From Dehalococcoidia bacterium (GTDB lineage Bacteria; Chloroflexota; Dehalococcoidia; Lucifugimonadales; Lucifugimonadaceae): a stretch of DNA of 64,000 nt. The notes under the pieces are model-generated. The model made no database searches. It was not told where the DNA came from and saw only the letters and a program-made list of their open reading frames with translations. The translations under genes and the position numbers were made by a program. The DNA is taken from NCBI GenBank assembly GCA_026421215.1, contig JAPKBN010000004.1, forward strand, positions 1-64,000, given 5' to 3'. Numbering within the stretch: the stretch's first letter is position 1; every line of letters begins with the position of its first letter. Shown here one piece after another: positions 1 through 8,059 of the stretch.

Positions 1-778
1 CTGGAATGTCTGCTGCAGCCGGATCGACAAGTGCCGCGGGAACTGGATCAGCGACAACCGTGAAGTTCGAAACAGCCACGGTGTCCGTCTTGACAATAGC
101 GGACGCAGTTTGCGTCACGGTCACCGTGACCATCGCGGTGCCTTCTGCGGTAGCCGTGTAAGTTGTGGCTAACCCGGAAGCATCACTAAGCGAACCGCTT
201 CCGGTTCCGGCCTGTGTGGTCCAGGCCACGGTGACGCCACTAGCGATGCCCGTTTTGGCGGTGTCTGCGCCGAGAGGGTCAACGGACATCTGTATCGTGC
301 CGGCCACCTGGACATTTGCTGTCGTCAAGTTGGCGACAGCCGAATCCAATGTCGTGGCAGCGTTCAACGGTGTCGTTACAGAGTTAGCAGCTACTCCAGA
401 AGCCGGGAGAGTGGAACCGGACTGTTGTTTGACGGTGCAAACATAAGCCATATCAGCGGTCAATCCGGGGACAGTACCCGTGGCCGTAGCGATGCCGGTG
501 ACGACAAGACTGATCGTGCTCCCGGTTGTCGGGACACAGTCAATATTGTATTTGTCAATGACATTGCCAGTGCCGGGGATTGTGCTTCCAGCAGTCACAG
601 CAGTCCAGTTGACCTGGATGCTAGTTGAACTTGCAGCTGATGCAGTCACGGAGGTCGGCAATGTCGCCGCTCCGGCCCACGGATTGGCCGATGTTGCGAC
701 CATAACGGCTATCAGCCCCAGAGCAAAGATACCCAGTATCCAGCGCATCGGGACTATGGATCCAGCGGATCCCAGCAT
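1..778 (-). CDS. Secreted FN3/Ig-like repeat protein (3' truncated by window edge)
   Basis: An open frame runs off the left edge without a stop, about 259 codons. The start ATG sits 7 nt after a strong AGGAGG Shine-Dalgarno sequence. Residues about 12-38 form a positively led hydrophobic segment ending near a WAGA sequence, which fits a signal peptide. Residues about 40-125 look like a fibronectin type III domain, with the VTASAASSTSIQVNWTA start and the later PGLTADMAYVCTV strand. A Thr/Val/Ala-rich Ig-like (Big-type) domain follows at about 140-245. This suggests an exported surface or matrix adhesin of unknown partner. The function is not known and the C-terminal architecture is missing. 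Confidence 0.75.
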   Translation of the reverse strand, partial: MLGSAGSIVPMRWILGIFALGLIAVMVATSANPWAGAATLPTSVTASAASSTSIQVNWTAVTAGSTIPGTGNVIDKYNIDCVPTTGSTISLVVTGIATATGTVPGLTADMAYVCTVKQQSGSTLPASGVAANSVTTPLNAATTLDSAVANLTTANVQVAGTIQMSVDPLGADTAKTGIASGVTVAWTTQAGTGSGSLSDASGLATTYTATAEGTAMVTVTVTQTASAIVKTDTVAVSNFTVVADPVPAALVDPAAADIP

Positions 779-843
779 CGGCTACCTCCTGCGGTCGGCC
801 AGATTATTAGACCAGAATGCAAACACTGTATCTGCGATGGCCC

Positions 844-868
844 CGAGAGTAGTAAAACGACACTCTCG
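844..868. repeat. Inverted repeat in the leader of the FN3 gene
   Basis: A 7-bp inverted repeat (CGAGAGT / ACTCTCG) with an 11-nt spacer lies about 65 nt upstream of the FN3-protein start. The rest of 779-1231 shows no gene, only A/T-rich stretches. It may be an operator or a leader hairpin. No T tract follows, so it is not a terminator. Confidence 0.3.
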
Positions 869-1231
869 TAATCGGTATTTTGAGTGTTAACTGAACACGT
901 ATCTAAATTAGACGCGCGTGGTTCGCGAACGGCTTCACGATACACTACGGCTTTTCAGGCAGTCAAGGTACGGACGGCCATTGAAAACCCTTTATTTCGG
1001 GGATTAATTATGTATATCTCGGACTGTGGATGAAGTAAGTGCCGTGTTCTTCGCTCCATTGTCTCCGTTTCAGTACTCGTATACAGGACGTAAAGGGACG
1101 ATTTTCTTTGGGGTGTAGAAGCCCTTCGGTACAATCGCACAAGTCGTCAATGGCAAGGATTCGTACGTATCCGTCGATACCTGTTAACGGATCATTTTAG
1201 GGAATTCGGCCCGGATTTTGTTCTGGCATGC

Positions 1232-2023
1232 ATGGGGGAAACAGTCTTGGATCTTGGTATAAAGGGAAGAAACGCTCTCATTACAGGCGGCAGCAGAGGC
1301 TTGGGTCGGCAGTCTGCGATCTCACTTGCGCGTGAAGGCGTCAATGTGGCGATCTGCGCCCGTGGCCAGGAGCGGCTGGACGATACAGCCGACGAACTGC
1401 GGAATTCCGGAGCTACCGTAGTAGCAATCAACGCAGACATGTCTCTTCCGGAATCTGCCGCCAATGTTTTCGATGAGGCCGAGGCTGCTCTCGGTTCAAT
1501 AGATATTCTCGTCAACAACGTTGGGGGAAGCCTGGGCACTTCAGACGTCCTTGCCACGTCTGAAGAAGACTTCAGGGCCGTATTTGAGGTCAACCTCTGG
1601 TCGTCCGTCCGGCTCATGCAGCTCGCTGCGCCGGGTATGCAGGAACGTAACTGGGGCCGCATCGTCAACATCGCGTCGATCTGGGGCAGAGAGCATGGTG
1701 GTAGCGCTCCATATATGGCTTCGAAAGCGAGTCTGATCGCAATTACAAAGCACCTCGCGCTCCAACTCGCTCCGGGTGGCGTATGCGTCAACAGCGTGGC
1801 TCCGGGTTCGATCGAATTTCCCGGTGGAGGTTGGGAGCGGTTCAGGAACTCCAACACTCCAGAGGATGTCGCCGAATTCCTTAAATGGAACTTGCCGGCC
1901 GGAAAATTTGGCTATCCGGAGCCTGTTGGGGACACTGTGGCCTTCTTGTCGTCAGAGAATGCCGGTTGGATTATGGGTGCGTGCATCAACGTCGACGGTG
2001 GACAGTCCAAGAGCCTCTTCTAG
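1232..2023 (+). CDS. SDR-family NAD(P)-dependent oxidoreductase
   Basis: A 263-aa classical short-chain dehydrogenase/reductase, probably cytosolic. The Rossmann nucleotide motif TGGSRGLG is at residues 18-25 and NNVG at 95-98. The catalytic residues are Asn121, Ser149, Tyr161 and Lys165 in a YMASK context, and VDGG near residue 254 closes the fold. Arg22 after Ser21 hints at NADP(H) preference, which is an inference. The closest general family is FabG-like 3-oxoacyl reductases, but stand-alone genes like this act on many alcohols and ketones and the substrate cannot be named. No clear ribosome site precedes the ATG. The gene converges on rplL and shares a bidirectional terminator with it. 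Confidence 0.88.
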   Translation: MGETVLDLGIKGRNALITGGSRGLGRQSAISLAREGVNVAICARGQERLDDTADELRNSGATVVAINADMSLPESAANVFDEAEAALGSIDILVNNVGGSLGTSDVLATSEEDFRAVFEVNLWSSVRLMQLAAPGMQERNWGRIVNIASIWGREHGGSAPYMASKASLIAITKHLALQLAPGGVCVNSVAPGSIEFPGGGWERFRNSNTPEDVAEFLKWNLPAGKFGYPEPVGDTVAFLSSENAGWIMGACINVDGGQSKSLF

Positions 2024-2063
2024 GTGGGTACGCAGAGCCGCCGCCCTAGGCGGTGTGTCGGAG

Positions 2064-2116
2064 TAAGGTAAAAAAAAGGCCCCGGGAATCGTTTCCCGGG
2101 GCCTTTTTTTACCTTA
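2064..2116. terminator. Bidirectional terminator between SDR gene and rplL
   Basis: A near-perfect inverted repeat with arms 2064-2088 and 2093-2116, one unpaired A, and a GC core GGCCCCGGGA flanked by runs of 8 A and 7 T. It works as an intrinsic terminator in both directions. It closes the ribosomal protein operon immediately after rplL. Confidence 0.93.
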
Positions 2117-2127
2117 TCGGGTCAGGA

Positions 2128-2514
2128 CTAGGCGATCTCTACGGTAGCTCCGGCAGCCTCGAGCTTGGTCTTGCTCTCATCTGCGTCGTCTTTCGAGACG
2201 GCTTCCTTGACGTTTGTCGGAACGCTCTCCACTAGGTCTTTCGCTTCCTTCAGGCCAAGCGGCGTGAGCTCCCGGACCGCCTTGATGACGGCGATCTTGT
2301 TCGCTCCGAAGTCCTTCAGGACAACATTGAACTCAGTCTTCTCTTCTTCTTCGGACTCGCTGCCTCCTCCGCCACCGGTCGCTGGCGCTGCAGGAGCTAC
2401 GGCTGCCGCAGCGCTAACACCAAACTCATCCTCAAGCGTCTTCACGAGCTCGGAAAGGTCCAGTACCGTCATTCCTTTGATGGCTTCAACCATCTCATCT
2501 TTTGTCATGGTCAT
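2128..2514 (-). CDS. rplL: 50S ribosomal protein L7/L12
   Basis: 128 aa, the normal family length. The N-terminal dimerisation helix (about 1-35) is followed by an Ala/Pro/Gly hinge (about 36-52), an acidic Glu stretch (about 53-59) and the conserved C-terminal domain with [24 protein letters not shown], which contacts elongation factors. L7/L12 dimers bind the C-terminal helix of L10 to build the stalk. An AGAGGAG ribosome site precedes the ATG. It lies 112 nt downstream of rplJ and is the last gene of its transcription unit, since a strong terminator follows instead of rpoB. Confidence 0.97.
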   Translation of the reverse strand: MTMTKDEMVEAIKGMTVLDLSELVKTLEDEFGVSAAAAVAPAAPATGGGGGSESEEEEKTEFNVVLKDFGANKIAVIKAVRELTPLGLKEAKDLVESVPTNVKEAVSKDDADESKTKLEAAGATVEIA

Positions 2515-2626
2515 GATGATTCTCCTCTTAAGTTAAGTTCCCAGTTTCAAATCCCGGGACTACGGGTTGTTGGTGTGAAAGCGCTATCGGCCCCCGGCGG
2601 CCCGTGTCGCAAACCTGAATTTGTAC

Positions 2627-3439
2627 TTATTCGGCGGGCTTATCTTCATCCGCCTCTCCGGGCTCTTCAGTTTCGGCTTCTGCGACGGGCTCTTCGGCCG
2701 CTTCCTCTGGCTCGTCCACGGACTCTTCTTCTGTAGCTTCTTCAGTTTCGGCTTCTGCGACGGGCTCTTCGGCCGCTTCCTCTGGCTCGTCCACGGACTC
2801 TTCTTCTGTAGCTTCTTCAGTTTCGGCTTCTGCGACGGGCTCTTCGGCTTCTGCGTCTGGTTCGTCCGCTGATTTTTCTTCTGTTATTGCTTCTGCGTCG
2901 GCACTCTCGATGGCGATAGCGTTGCCGCCCTGGTCTAGGTGGGCCTGAAGGACGGTCATTAATCCACGAAGAGTTCCGCTGAGAACGCCGACAAGGTTGG
3001 CGATCGGTGCGTTCATCTGGCCAAGAACCTTGCCGATGAGCTCTTCGCGGCTCGGCAGGCTGGACAGATACTTCACACGGTCGGCATCGACAAGGGTTCC
3101 CTCGAGATACGCCCCGTTGACGACAATGTCGAGCCGGTTCTCCTGAATGTGAGTCATCAACGCACGAGCTGGTCCGACAGGGTCATCTGTGCTCAACACA
3201 AAGCCTGTTGGGCCGACGATGATTTCGCTGATTTCGGGACGGCCAATCTCGTTCGAGGCGATTTTGACCAGCGTGTTCTTTGCCACGCGGTAAGTTCCGC
3301 CTGATTCGCGAATAGTCCTCCGCAACGCCGACATCTCGGTGACGTTCAGTCCCCGGTAGTCCGTGCTTATGATCAATTTCGCCTCGCTGAGGACAGATTT
3401 TAGTTCCTCTACCTCGGCGACAGCCTTATCAGTTGGCAT
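2627..3439 (-). CDS. rplJ: 50S ribosomal protein L10 with acidic repetitive C-terminal tail
   Basis: 270 aa, about 100 longer than a usual L10. Residues 1-175 are a typical L10: an N-terminal rRNA-binding domain and a helical region ending near LQAHLDQGG, which recruits L7/L12. From about residue 180 the protein becomes a Glu/Ala/Asp/Pro/Val-rich tail containing a 25-residue unit (EEPVAEAETEEATEEESVDE then PEEAA) in two identical copies and a partial third. The gene is preceded by an L10 leader with a terminator, as expected for autoregulation by the L10-L12 complex. The core identity is certain. The function of the tail is unknown. Confidence 0.95.
   Translation of the reverse strand: MPTDKAVAEVEELKSVLSEAKLIISTDYRGLNVTEMSALRRTIRESGGTYRVAKNTLVKIASNEIGRPEISEIIVGPTGFVLSTDDPVGPARALMTHIQENRLDIVVNGAYLEGTLVDADRVKYLSSLPSREELIGKVLGQMNAPIANLVGVLSGTLRGLMTVLQAHLDQGGNAIAIESADAEAITEEKSADEPDAEAEEPVAEAETEEATEEESVDEPEEAAEEPVAEAETEEATEEESVDEPEEAAEEPVAEAETEEPGEADEDKPAE
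2665..2848. repeat. 75-bp perfect tandem repeat inside rplJ
   Basis: The period is exactly 75 bp: equivalent points lie at 2666, 2741 and 2816. The first two units are identical at the nucleotide level and a third is cut after about 33 bp. 75 is a multiple of 3, so copy-number change keeps the L10 frame. Full identity, including synonymous positions, points to recent duplication or gene conversion. Confidence 0.95.
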
Positions 3440-3474
3440 TCGTATCCCTTCGCGTCTCCCGAAACAATTCGGGC

Positions 3475-3640
3475 AAAAAAAGAGCCCGGGCCGTAGACCC
3501 GGGCATCAGAAATGTGACATCAAGCCGCATACATCTGGTGCCACCTGGGCAGGCGCTTGCGCCTTAAGCCCCCAGTTAGATAACGGGGGCGCCTGCTGTC
3601 TACAGCGGCTGGTTTCAATTGTCTTGAACTAGATTTAGGA
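3475..3640 (-). promoter_or_regulatory. Ribosomal protein L10 leader with intrinsic terminator (attenuator)
   Basis: The RNA upstream of rplJ contains the hallmarks of the L10 leader: an AGACAGCAGGCGC-like 5' arm, a pairing GGCGCCTGCCCAGG 3' arm and a GGTGGCACC segment. It then reaches a strong hairpin (GCCCGGG at 3498-3504 pairing with CCCGGGC at 3484-3490) followed by seven T. The L10-L12 complex binds this leader in other bacteria. Here the terminator suggests control by premature termination, which is inferred from the layout. Confidence 0.85.
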
Positions 3641-3711
3641 GAATTTCTCCGGTCATCGTCCCGGCGAAACCGGGAATTATTAATGTCTTCTCCAGATTGT
3701 AACCGTTATGG

Positions 3712-4419
3712 CTAACTCTCTGTGCCGCCAGTTTCATCAATCACAAGCTTTACGGGCGGACCCATGGTCGATGTGAGAGTGGCTGACTTGACCAGTTGGC
3801 CCTTCAGTCCGGACGGCTTGGCCCTGACGATGGTGTCCACCACCGACTCCAAGTTTTCCAGTAACTGCTCGTCACTGAAACTGACCTTGCCCACAAGGAC
3901 ATGAATGATTGCGTCTCGGTCCAATCGGATTTCGATGCGCCCCTTTTTCATCTCTTCAATAGCGTCAGCGATATCATCCGGCTGCACAACGGTCCCAGTT
4001 CGCGGGTTCGGCATAAGGCCTTTGCGGCCGAGGTACCGGCCGAGTCGACCTATCTTGCCCATCTGGTCTGGTGTAGCCAGTGATACGTCGAAATCGGTCC
4101 AGCCTTCTTCGATTTTGGCGATAAGTTCATCGTCCGCCACGAAGTCGGCCCCGGCAGCTTCAGCTGCCCGGGCGGTTTCGCCTTCAGCGAACACGACGAC
4201 CCGGGTCTCCTTACCGGTCCCGTGAGGAAGCGGCGCAACTTCTCGGATCTGCTGTTCAGCATGTCGGGGGTCTGCGCTGGTTGATACGTGCAGCTCTACG
4301 GTCTCGTCAAATTTCGCCGATGCGAGGGTCTTAACGAGGGCGACTGCATCTCCCGCAGACCGCGGGATATCGCTTGTCCCTTCGAGGGCAGCGATGTATT
4401 TCTTTCCGTGTTTCGGCAT
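3712..4419 (-). CDS. rplA: 50S ribosomal protein L1
   Basis: 235 aa from the chosen ATG, which starts MPKHGKKY as L1 proteins do and follows a GGAG site by 9 nt. A longer frame begins at a TTG at 4446 but adds no conserved sequence. The two-domain L1 fold is visible, with the signature GRLGRYLGRKGLMPNPRTGT near the middle and KGRIEIRLDR. L1 binds 23S rRNA at the E-site stalk and often represses the rplK-rplA operon. rplK lies 57 nt upstream. Confidence 0.96.
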   Translation of the reverse strand: MPKHGKKYIAALEGTSDIPRSAGDAVALVKTLASAKFDETVELHVSTSADPRHAEQQIREVAPLPHGTGKETRVVVFAEGETARAAEAAGADFVADDELIAKIEEGWTDFDVSLATPDQMGKIGRLGRYLGRKGLMPNPRTGTVVQPDDIADAIEEMKKGRIEIRLDRDAIIHVLVGKVSFSDEQLLENLESVVDTIVRAKPSGLKGQLVKSATLTSTMGPPVKLVIDETGGTES

Positions 4420-4476
4420 TCGTGAAATCTCCGGACCAGACATCAATAGATGACGCGGTCCACGATCGCGGGTGGA

Positions 4477-4902
4477 CTAGTCGACGACTGAGAGGCCCAT
4501 GCTGCGGGCGCTTCCCTCGATAATCTTCATAGCGTTTTCTACGTCGACGGCGTTCAGGTCCTTGACCTTGGTCTCCGCGATCTCTCGGATCTGGGAGCGT
4601 TTCACACTCCCGACGACCTCAAGACCTGCGGTCCCAGATCCTTTTTCGATCCCAGCCGCTTTGCGCAGAAGGTCTGACGCCGGCGGGCTCTTCGTCTCGA
4701 ACGTGAAAGAACGGTCCGTGTACACCTCGATCGCGACCGGGATGATGCTCCCTGCCTGCGAAGAGGTGCGCTCGTTATATTCTTTGACGAACTGCATGAT
4801 GTTGACGCCGTGCTGTCCCAGCGCCGGCCCAACCGGCGGCGCAGGGGTTGCCTGCCCAGCCGGGATCTGCAGTTTGATGATGGTTTGTATTTTTTTTGCC
4901 AA
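4477..4902 (-). CDS. rplK: 50S ribosomal protein L11
   Basis: 141 aa, the standard length. The N-terminal [20 protein letters not shown] motif binds factors and thiostrepton-type drugs. The C-terminal part, with KTKSPPAS-like and [16 protein letters not shown] segments, binds the GTPase-centre rRNA. The start codon is TTG (TTG GCA AAA AAA), giving MAKKIQTI. No ATG gives a full protein. nusG lies 55 nt upstream in the same operon. Confidence 0.96.
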   Translation of the reverse strand: MAKKIQTIIKLQIPAGQATPAPPVGPALGQHGVNIMQFVKEYNERTSSQAGSIIPVAIEVYTDRSFTFETKSPPASDLLRKAAGIEKGSGTAGLEVVGSVKRSQIREIAETKVKDLNAVDVENAMKIIEGSARSMGLSVVD

Positions 4903-4957
4903 TTCTTGTTACCCGCGCGCCGTTTGTATGGCACGAATTCCGTCAAATGACGGGCCG

Positions 4958-5530
4958 TTACCCTTTTTGTATCTGCAAAAAGTCTAGTTCAACCGGTGTC
5001 TCTCTTCCGAAGAAGGAGACGAGAACCCGTACCTTGCCTTGCTCTTCGAGCACACCATCTACGGTGCCCATGAAATCAGCGAACGGCCCATCGGTGATAC
5101 GAACGCTGTCGCCCTTCTCAAAGCCGATACGGACCTTCGGCTCCTCCGCCCTCATCTGGCGCAGGATACGGTCCACTTCTTCCTGCTCTAGCGGAATCGG
5201 CTTCGGCCGCTTTTCAAGCTCGTCCTCTGCGGAGATGAAACCCGTTACACCCGGAGTGTTCCGGACCACATACCAGGCTTCATCATCCATCACCATCTGG
5301 ATGAGCAAGTAACCGGCGTACATCTTTTTAGCGATGGGACGGCGCTGACCATCCTTAATCTCAATCTCTTCCTCAGTCGGCACGACAACGTCAAAGATCT
5401 TGTCTTTGACGTCCATCGTCTCAATGCGCTGTTCGAGATTTCGCTTTACCCGGTCTTCCTGACCAGAGTAGGTGTGGATGATGTACCAGCGGCCGCCTGA
5501 ATCGATGACCGTCTGTTGCTCTGTGGTCAT
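4958..5530 (-). CDS. nusG: Transcription termination/antitermination protein NusG
   Basis: 190 aa. It has an N-terminal NGN domain (WYIIHTYSGQEDRVKRNLEQ near residues 12-31, through GYLLIQMVMDDEAWYVVRNTPGVTGF) that binds the RNA polymerase clamp. A KOW domain follows (KGDSVRITDGPFADFMGTVD, about 138-157) that contacts Rho or ribosomal S10. It lies 3 nt downstream of secE in the conserved secE-nusG-rplKA order. Confidence 0.97.
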   Translation of the reverse strand: MTTEQQTVIDSGGRWYIIHTYSGQEDRVKRNLEQRIETMDVKDKIFDVVVPTEEEIEIKDGQRRPIAKKMYAGYLLIQMVMDDEAWYVVRNTPGVTGFISAEDELEKRPKPIPLEQEEVDRILRQMRAEEPKVRIGFEKGDSVRITDGPFADFMGTVDGVLEEQGKVRVLVSFFGRETPVELDFLQIQKG

Positions 5531-5533
5531 GAC

Positions 5534-5773
5534 TCAGGCTCCAATGAGGAATTCAGCCAAACGGCCGAATCCATAATCAATTGCGCCAAGAAACACGCCG
5601 AAAAACGCGGCGACGACTATGACGAGTATGGAGAGACGAGTCGCCTCTTGCCGGGATGGCCAAGTGGTACGTCGTAGCTCAGCGAAAACTTCTATGAAAA
5701 ACCGGAATACGCCACCCCTGGGGGCAGCGCCGGAAGATCGTATTGCTCGCTGTGCTGGTTGCCTGCTGGCCAT
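5534..5773 (-). CDS. secE: Protein translocase subunit SecE
   Basis: 79 aa with a single C-terminal transmembrane helix (about residues 48-72, LSILVIVVAAFFGVFLGAIDYGF), preceded by the amphipathic VFAELRRTTWPSRQEATR segment that is diagnostic of the minimal SecE. It acts in the inner membrane with SecY. It is located between rpmG and nusG with gaps of 9 and 3 nt. Confidence 0.95.
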   Translation of the reverse strand: MASRQPAQRAIRSSGAAPRGGVFRFFIEVFAELRRTTWPSRQEATRLSILVIVVAAFFGVFLGAIDYGFGRLAEFLIGA

Positions 5774-5782
5774 ATTTAATCT

Positions 5783-5947
5783 CTACCTGGTTTCTCGGTG
5801 CAACTGGTGACTGCGGCAGCGTGAGCAGAATTTGTTCAACTCAAGTCGCCCGGTGTTGTTGCGCCGGTTTTTGGAGGTGTGATACCTCCGCTCCCGGCAC
5901 TCCGTGCACGCCAGGGTTATAGATTCTCGGGGTCCGCCCTTAGCCAT
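5783..5947 (-). CDS. rpmG: 50S ribosomal protein L33
   Basis: 54 aa from the ATG giving [14 protein letters not shown] site lies upstream, and the longer frame from 5968 adds seven unconserved residues. Two CxxC knuckles (CTEC and CSRC) bind zinc, so this is a zinc-containing (C+) L33. It lies between tuf and secE as in many bacteria. The usual tRNA-Trp is not present here. Confidence 0.95.
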   Translation of the reverse strand: MAKGGPRESITLACTECRERRYHTSKNRRNNTGRLELNKFCSRCRSHQLHRETR

Positions 5948-6040
5948 ACGGCGGCCACTCCCTTGCACTCAGCCCCGCGAACGGGGTTTCAATTATGTGG
6001 ATCCCATCATCGCTGATGGACCCCGCATATCGTGGATTAC

Positions 6041-6080
6041 GTTTGGGACGTGCCGCCGGATCGGGAAGCACGCCCCAAAC
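6041..6080 (-). terminator. Stem-loop downstream of tuf
   Basis: A 13-bp stem (arms 6041-6053 and 6068-6080, 14-nt loop). In the minus-strand RNA the single mismatch becomes a G-U pair, whereas in plus-strand RNA it would be A-C. This points to a structure used in the tuf direction. There is no T tract, so it may stabilise the 3' end or reduce read-through into rpmG rather than terminate fully. Confidence 0.5.
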
Positions 6081-6088
6081 AATTACAA

Positions 6089-7291
6089 CTATTCGTCGTC
6101 GATGGAGATGAAGACTCCAGAACCAACGGTTCTGCCGCCTTCACGAACTGCGAACCGAAGCTCTTCTTCCAGAGCCACCGGGTACATCAACTCGACGTCC
6201 ATCTCGATGTTGTCACCGGGCATGACCATCTCAACGCCTTCCGGCAGCTGAATTTCGCCGGTCACGTCAGTGGTTCTGATGTAGAACTGCGGCTTGTATC
6301 CGGTGAAGAACGGCGTGTGACGGCCACCCTCATCCTTCGTCAAGACGTAAATCTGCGCCTTTGCCTTCGTGTGCGGCGTCAGGGTTCCTGGCGCACACAG
6401 AACGGCTCCACGTGAGATCTCTTCTCGGTCAACACCACGGAGAAGGCAACCGACGGCGTCGCCGGGGAGGCCTTCTTCAAGCGTCTTGTGGAACATCTCA
6501 ACACCGGTCACGGTCGTCGTGGAGGTCTCGCCGAACCCGACGATCTCGATGGTGTCACCCATCACGACCTTGCCCCGTTCGATTCGACCGGTGACAACTG
6601 TGCCACGGCCCTTGATGCCGAAAACGTCTTCCACCGGCATCAGAAACGGCTGGTCAACCGGCCGATCCGGGATATCGATGTAGGTGTCGACTGCCTCAGT
6701 CAAACCCATGATGGCCTGGTTCCACTTGTTGTCCGGGTCATCAACGTTCTCAAGCGCCTCAAGCGCGCTGACCTGAACGATCGGAACGTCGTCTCCGGGG
6801 AACCCGTAGCTATCAAGCAGCTCGCGGATCTCCATCTCAACCAGCTCCAGCAGCTCCGGATCGTCCATCATGTCAACCTTGTTAAGGGCGACGACGATCT
6901 TCGGAACGTTCACCTGACGAGCAAGCAAGATGTGTTCACGGGTCTGGAGCATCGGGCCGTCTGGCGCCGCCACTACCAGGATCGCGCCGTCCATCTGGGC
7001 GGCTCCCGTAATCATGTTCTTGATGTAGTCGGCGTGACCCGGGCAGTCGACGTGGGCGTAGTGACGGGTGTCCGTCTCATACTCCACGTGCGTGATAGCG
7101 ATGGTTACACCACGCTCACGTTCCTCCGGGGCGTTGTCGATCTGATCGAAGGCCATCGCCTTCACTTTGTCATTTCTTGCTGACAGGACGCTGGTGATAG
7201 CGGCGGTCAACGTTGTCTTACCGTGGTCAACGTGGCCAATAGTGCCAACGTTTACGTGCGGCTTGCTGCGGTCAAATACTTCCTTGGCCAT
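6089..7291 (-). CDS. tuf: Elongation factor Tu
   Basis: 400 aa, the usual length. G1 motif GHVDHGKT (about 19-26), G3 DCPGH and G4 NKVD are present, followed by the two beta-barrel domains with the [10 protein letters not shown] and [22 protein letters not shown] segments. EF-Tu delivers aminoacyl-tRNA to the ribosome. It is preceded by three tRNA genes (Thr, Tyr, Thr) in the same direction, a common tRNA-tuf arrangement, and followed by rpmG-secE-nusG. Confidence 0.98.
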   Translation of the reverse strand: MAKEVFDRSKPHVNVGTIGHVDHGKTTLTAAITSVLSARNDKVKAMAFDQIDNAPEERERGVTIAITHVEYETDTRHYAHVDCPGHADYIKNMITGAAQMDGAILVVAAPDGPMLQTREHILLARQVNVPKIVVALNKVDMMDDPELLELVEMEIRELLDSYGFPGDDVPIVQVSALEALENVDDPDNKWNQAIMGLTEAVDTYIDIPDRPVDQPFLMPVEDVFGIKGRGTVVTGRIERGKVVMGDTIEIVGFGETSTTTVTGVEMFHKTLEEGLPGDAVGCLLRGVDREEISRGAVLCAPGTLTPHTKAKAQIYVLTKDEGGRHTPFFTGYKPQFYIRTTDVTGEIQLPEGVEMVMPGDNIEMDVELMYPVALEEELRFAVREGGRTVGSGVFISIDDE

Positions 7292-7355
7292 TTACCCAAG
7301 TGCCTCCGGGCCTTCGAGTTACGATCGACTAACTAGTTGTTTTAACGAGGAGAGC

Positions 7356-7430
7356 TGGAGCCCACAACCAGGATTGAACTGGTGACCTCGTTCTTACCAA
7401 GAACGCGCTCTACCGCTGAGCTATGTGGGC
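7356..7430 (-). tRNA. tRNA-Thr (GGT)
   Basis: Cloverleaf with acceptor GCCCACA/TGTGGGC, anticodon loop TTGGTAA (anticodon GGT), T-loop TTCAATC and encoded 3' CCA. It is the last tRNA before tuf. Confidence 0.95.
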
Positions 7431-7465
7431 CTCTCGTCGAGGTAAAGAAAGCGCTCTCTATAGAC

Positions 7466-7551
7466 TGGTGCAGGGGGTAGGATTCGAACCTACGTAGCCG
7501 TAAGGCGGCAGATTTACAGTCTGCTGGATTTAACCACTCTCCCACCCCTGC
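7466..7551 (-). tRNA. tRNA-Tyr (GTA)
   Basis: A class II tRNA with a long variable arm, acceptor GCAGGGG/CCCCTGC, anticodon loop CTGTAAA (GTA), T-loop TTCGAAT and encoded CCA. Confidence 0.95.
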
Positions 7552-7658
7552 GCCAAACGGTAATTCTAACATTAACACTGCGGGATTGGCATCGGAAAGA
7601 CGTAATTCGTAACAAACTTGTCCCAGTCGAGACATGAAAACCGTCTTTTTACGAGTTT

Positions 7659-7734
7659 TGGAGCCCCAGGGGGGATTCGAACCCACCGACCTGCCGATTA
7701 CAAATCGGCTGCGCTGCCACTGCGCCACTGGGGC
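7659..7734 (-). tRNA. tRNA-Thr (TGT)
   Basis: Acceptor GCCCCAG/CTGGGGC, anticodon loop TTTGTAA (TGT), T-loop TTCGAAT and encoded CCA. It is the first tRNA of the tRNA-tuf cluster. The 325-bp gap 7735-8059 upstream holds no gene. It contains a TTGACT box near 7841 that might be part of the cluster promoter, and short inverted repeats at about 7893-7919. Confidence 0.95.
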
Positions 7735-8059
7735 ATGTTGTCGGCTCTCACCCGACGTAGATTTATCGAACGACAGTGTCCTTAAGGTTCGCCTTCTGAA
7801 TTTGGGATCATTTCGAATACCAGCGCTCGAACAGTCAATTTTGAAGGTATACGGCTCTGCGATCAAGTGGCAGAGATTACGCATATGCACATAGTCGGGG
7901 AGAATTGGTCCTCGCCGACCAAAGCCCCATCATCCACCCGAAGGGTACATCCCGGGGCACCAGGCGATGCTGGAAGGGGGTTTTACGGGCAAGCAGATCT
8001 ACGTGCCAGGTAACCTCGACGCTCGGTTCTTGAATGCCTGACGGCCTGTCGAGAAAGTT

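Noticed and set aside
1192-1857. Minus-strand 221-codon frame opposite the SDR gene
   Set aside because: It overlaps an intact SDR with all catalytic residues. The composition is that of an antisense shadow.
2665-2848. Tandem repeats considered as a CRISPR array
   Set aside because: Units are directly adjacent without spacers and stay in the rplJ reading frame.
6488-7183. Long plus-strand open frame opposite tuf
   Set aside because: A shadow of highly biased tuf codons. No family resemblance.
7735-8059. Possible riboswitch or small RNA in the gap between larC and tRNA-Thr
   Set aside because: I compared it with nickel/cobalt, cobalamin and SRP-type patterns and saw no match. Only short inverted repeats are present.
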